The translations under genes and the position numbers were made by a program. Under the pieces are notes generated by a model. The model worked only from the letters and a program-made list of their open reading frames with translations. It had not been told where the DNA came from and did no database searches. Positions 28,019 through 29,477 of a stretch of 29,477 bases of DNA are shown here, one piece after another. Source of the stretch: a virus; the IMG/VR virus record IMGVR_UViG_3300027822_000403, positions 1 to 29,477 of that record. One strand, written 5' to 3'. Position 1 is the stretch's first letter; each line of letters opens with the position of its first letter.

Positions 28019-29380
28019 ATGACAAATAAAGAAAAGATGATCGCCAACGAGATTGGTTCAAATAAATCAAATCTTATCTTTCTCCTATTATTGTTGGCTA
28101 CTACTTTAACTACAGTATCATGTGTTAGACACAGTGGGAGCTTTGAAATAGGCCGCCCTATGGCTCTCAGCCCCGCAAAAACAGCGAACAGCCTTAAAAG
28201 TCAACAGGGGAGCGTGACAGATAAAGTAGCGCTTGCCAGCATTAATCCATTTAAAATAAATCAAGGGCATTTTTTTTCATCCAATCTATCACAGAAGGGC
28301 AAAATAGCGATAGCCCCTACTGGACCAGATGCGAGCAATCCTTCTACCGGAGATGTATCACAACAAGATTTTAAGAGTGCTGAGCCCATCGTGAAAGTTA
28401 GCGCGCCAGATTTTTCAGGGCTGGTAGGCGACGGTTTCACTAATTTGGAGTCATTTTCAGCACATAAAATTGATGTTGCGGAAGATTTCGACATTGACAG
28501 CATTGTGACCGATGGAGAAGAAGGTGAGCTTTTTAAGCTAAAATTTGATATTTGGGTTGAGCCTGAACATCAAGATTACTTGACATATATTTGGCGCTGG
28601 GTCACCGGTTTTCAGAACTACACAAAAGACTATCACGCTGAATTCCTATTTAGCATAAAGGGTCCTCCCAAAGGCACAGCTGAAGTTATTTTAGTTCAGC
28701 CCGTTCATGAAGGCATTAACTCCTACGAAATGGCTCTTCTTCAAAAAACCTCGCAATTAGCTGTAGGTGGTGGGTGGCAGGCGATTGCGGCTGAGCTGGA
28801 TTTGGCCGAAAGGCACAGAGAACAGCTCATCCAGCAGCGGAAGAACCCTATTATACGAGGCGTCATAGGGCCTGAGTCCACATTTCGTTACATAATATCG
28901 CCTCGCCAATATGTTACACAACGCTCTTTTCGCATTCCTTTCCTTATGAGCCGCTATTCTATTGAACGGGGGCTTGAATCAGGACCATACCCAGTATCTG
29001 CATATGTGTTAATCAAAGATGAAGAATTAACCAAGCTACAAATGATGGTCTGTGGATACTACAAAAAATTTGGGGATGCGCATAGATCGGGTGAGGATGA
29101 CGGAATAGGAGGAAAAGATCGAAAAGACCATTGTAAGGAATTCGAGGTGAAGCTACCAAGAGGTGAAGTAGCCAAGGCAACGGTATCGAAAGAAAGGCCA
29201 AATTTAATTTACTTGTCTTGGGGAAATCGACAGATTACGGCATTGGATACAAACTCAGAGTGTGACACTGATAATGAAAAAGAGGCAAAGGCCAGGCTGG
29301 TTTATAATGAAACTGGAATAAACCATTTTCTAACGCTGACCGCCATGGAGAGCGAAGCGAAGGCGGTTAGTCCCCGGTAG
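28019..29380 (+). CDS. Putative lipoprotein of unknown function, 453 aa
   Basis: The ATG at 28019 has GGAG 8 nt upstream. A signal sequence follows (basic MTNKEKMIANEIGSNKSN, then hydrophobic LIFLLLLLATTLTT) with a cysteine at VSC near residue 35, an imperfect lipobox. The mature part has a low-complexity linker, then a mixed region with FKLKFDIWVEPEHQDYLTYI and FRYIISPRQYVTQRSFRIPF. No family is recognised. Base composition is AT-richer than the prophage and the hydrolase, which hints at separate acquisition. Confidence 0.65.
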   Translation: MTNKEKMIANEIGSNKSNLIFLLLLLATTLTTVSCVRHSGSFEIGRPMALSPAKTANSLKSQQGSVTDKVALASINPFKINQGHFFSSNLSQKGKIAIAPTGPDASNPSTGDVSQQDFKSAEPIVKVSAPDFSGLVGDGFTNLESFSAHKIDVAEDFDIDSIVTDGEEGELFKLKFDIWVEPEHQDYLTYIWRWVTGFQNYTKDYHAEFLFSIKGPPKGTAEVILVQPVHEGINSYEMALLQKTSQLAVGGGWQAIAAELDLAERHREQLIQQRKNPIIRGVIGPESTFRYIISPRQYVTQRSFRIPFLMSRYSIERGLESGPYPVSAYVLIKDEELTKLQMMVCGYYKKFGDAHRSGEDDGIGGKDRKDHCKEFEVKLPRGEVAKATVSKERPNLIYLSWGNRQITALDTNSECDTDNEKEAKARLVYNETGINHFLTLTAMESEAKAVSPR

Positions 29381-29394
29381 CGATCAGGCCGCAC

Positions 29395-29436
29395 TGTTTT
29401 TCCGTCGTGCGAGGAACGAGCGCCAGAGGAAAAACA
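29395..29436. terminator. Inverted repeat after the lipoprotein gene
   Basis: Arms TGTTTTTCC (29395-29403) and GGAAAAACA (29428-29436) pair perfectly around a 24-nt GC-rich segment. It begins 15 nt after the stop and could be a bidirectional terminator or the edge of an inserted element. Confidence 0.4.
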
Positions 29437-29477
29437 AAGTAGGCATCCGAACAATCGCGTCTAGCCATTTGAGGGAG

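Noticed and set aside
27606-28047. Leftward frames of 82-124 codons upstream of the lipoprotein gene
   Set aside because: They run across repeat sequence and the lipoprotein leader, overlap each other in different frames and have no ribosome binding sites or familiar motifs.

Overview
This window looks like accessory DNA of a gammaproteobacterium. Moderate GC, Shine-Dalgarno starts and the phage families present all point that way; the genus cannot be told from the sequence. Two integrated elements lie side by side, followed by what looks like host DNA.

Element A (left edge to about 7415) is a P4-like or satellite-type integrative element read leftward. It carries a tyrosine integrase (6007-7230), a hypothetical gene, an iteron-like repeat block (4817-4987), an AlpA/excisionase-type HTH gene, an Icd/Ash-like ORF with an embedded C4-like antisense RNA, and a DUF3631 helicase operon with two small TubC-docking-like proteins. 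Its right end is a 44-nt 3' fragment of a tRNA-Lys(CTT) gene (7372-7415), the likely attachment site.

Element B (about 7416 to about 25880) is a lambda-organised but cryptic prophage. A leftward early operon (11893 down to 7493) runs from a strong promoter and encodes many small proteins, a phage sliding clamp (DnaN-like), a DUF7220 membrane protein, a DUF4224 protein and a second integrase. The immunity region (11942-15148) holds a LexA/S24-type CI repressor and a divergent Cro-like gene. Matching 14-bp operators lie at both early promoters. Two toxin-antitoxin modules (TumE-TumA and RelE/ParE-XRE) are inserted between them. The rightward arm carries an initiator-like tRNA-Met, small genes, a dNMP kinase, a Toprim primase, a DUF5906 helicase, a large inverted-repeat region that could be an origin, and both terminase subunits. 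No portal, capsid or tail genes follow. The arm ends in two related HTH genes flanking a C4-RNA/icd/KilA-N antirepressor cassette.

The right flank (about 25900-29477) holds a DUF3303-like gene, an alpha/beta hydrolase between two 112-bp direct repeats, and a large putative lipoprotein.

The most striking observation is that both elements carry a C4-like RNA in which the antisense segment and its two target copies have changed together (AGACTAA/TTAGTCT in A, AGACCAA/TTGGTCT in B). Pairing is therefore conserved while the two elements may be insulated from each other.
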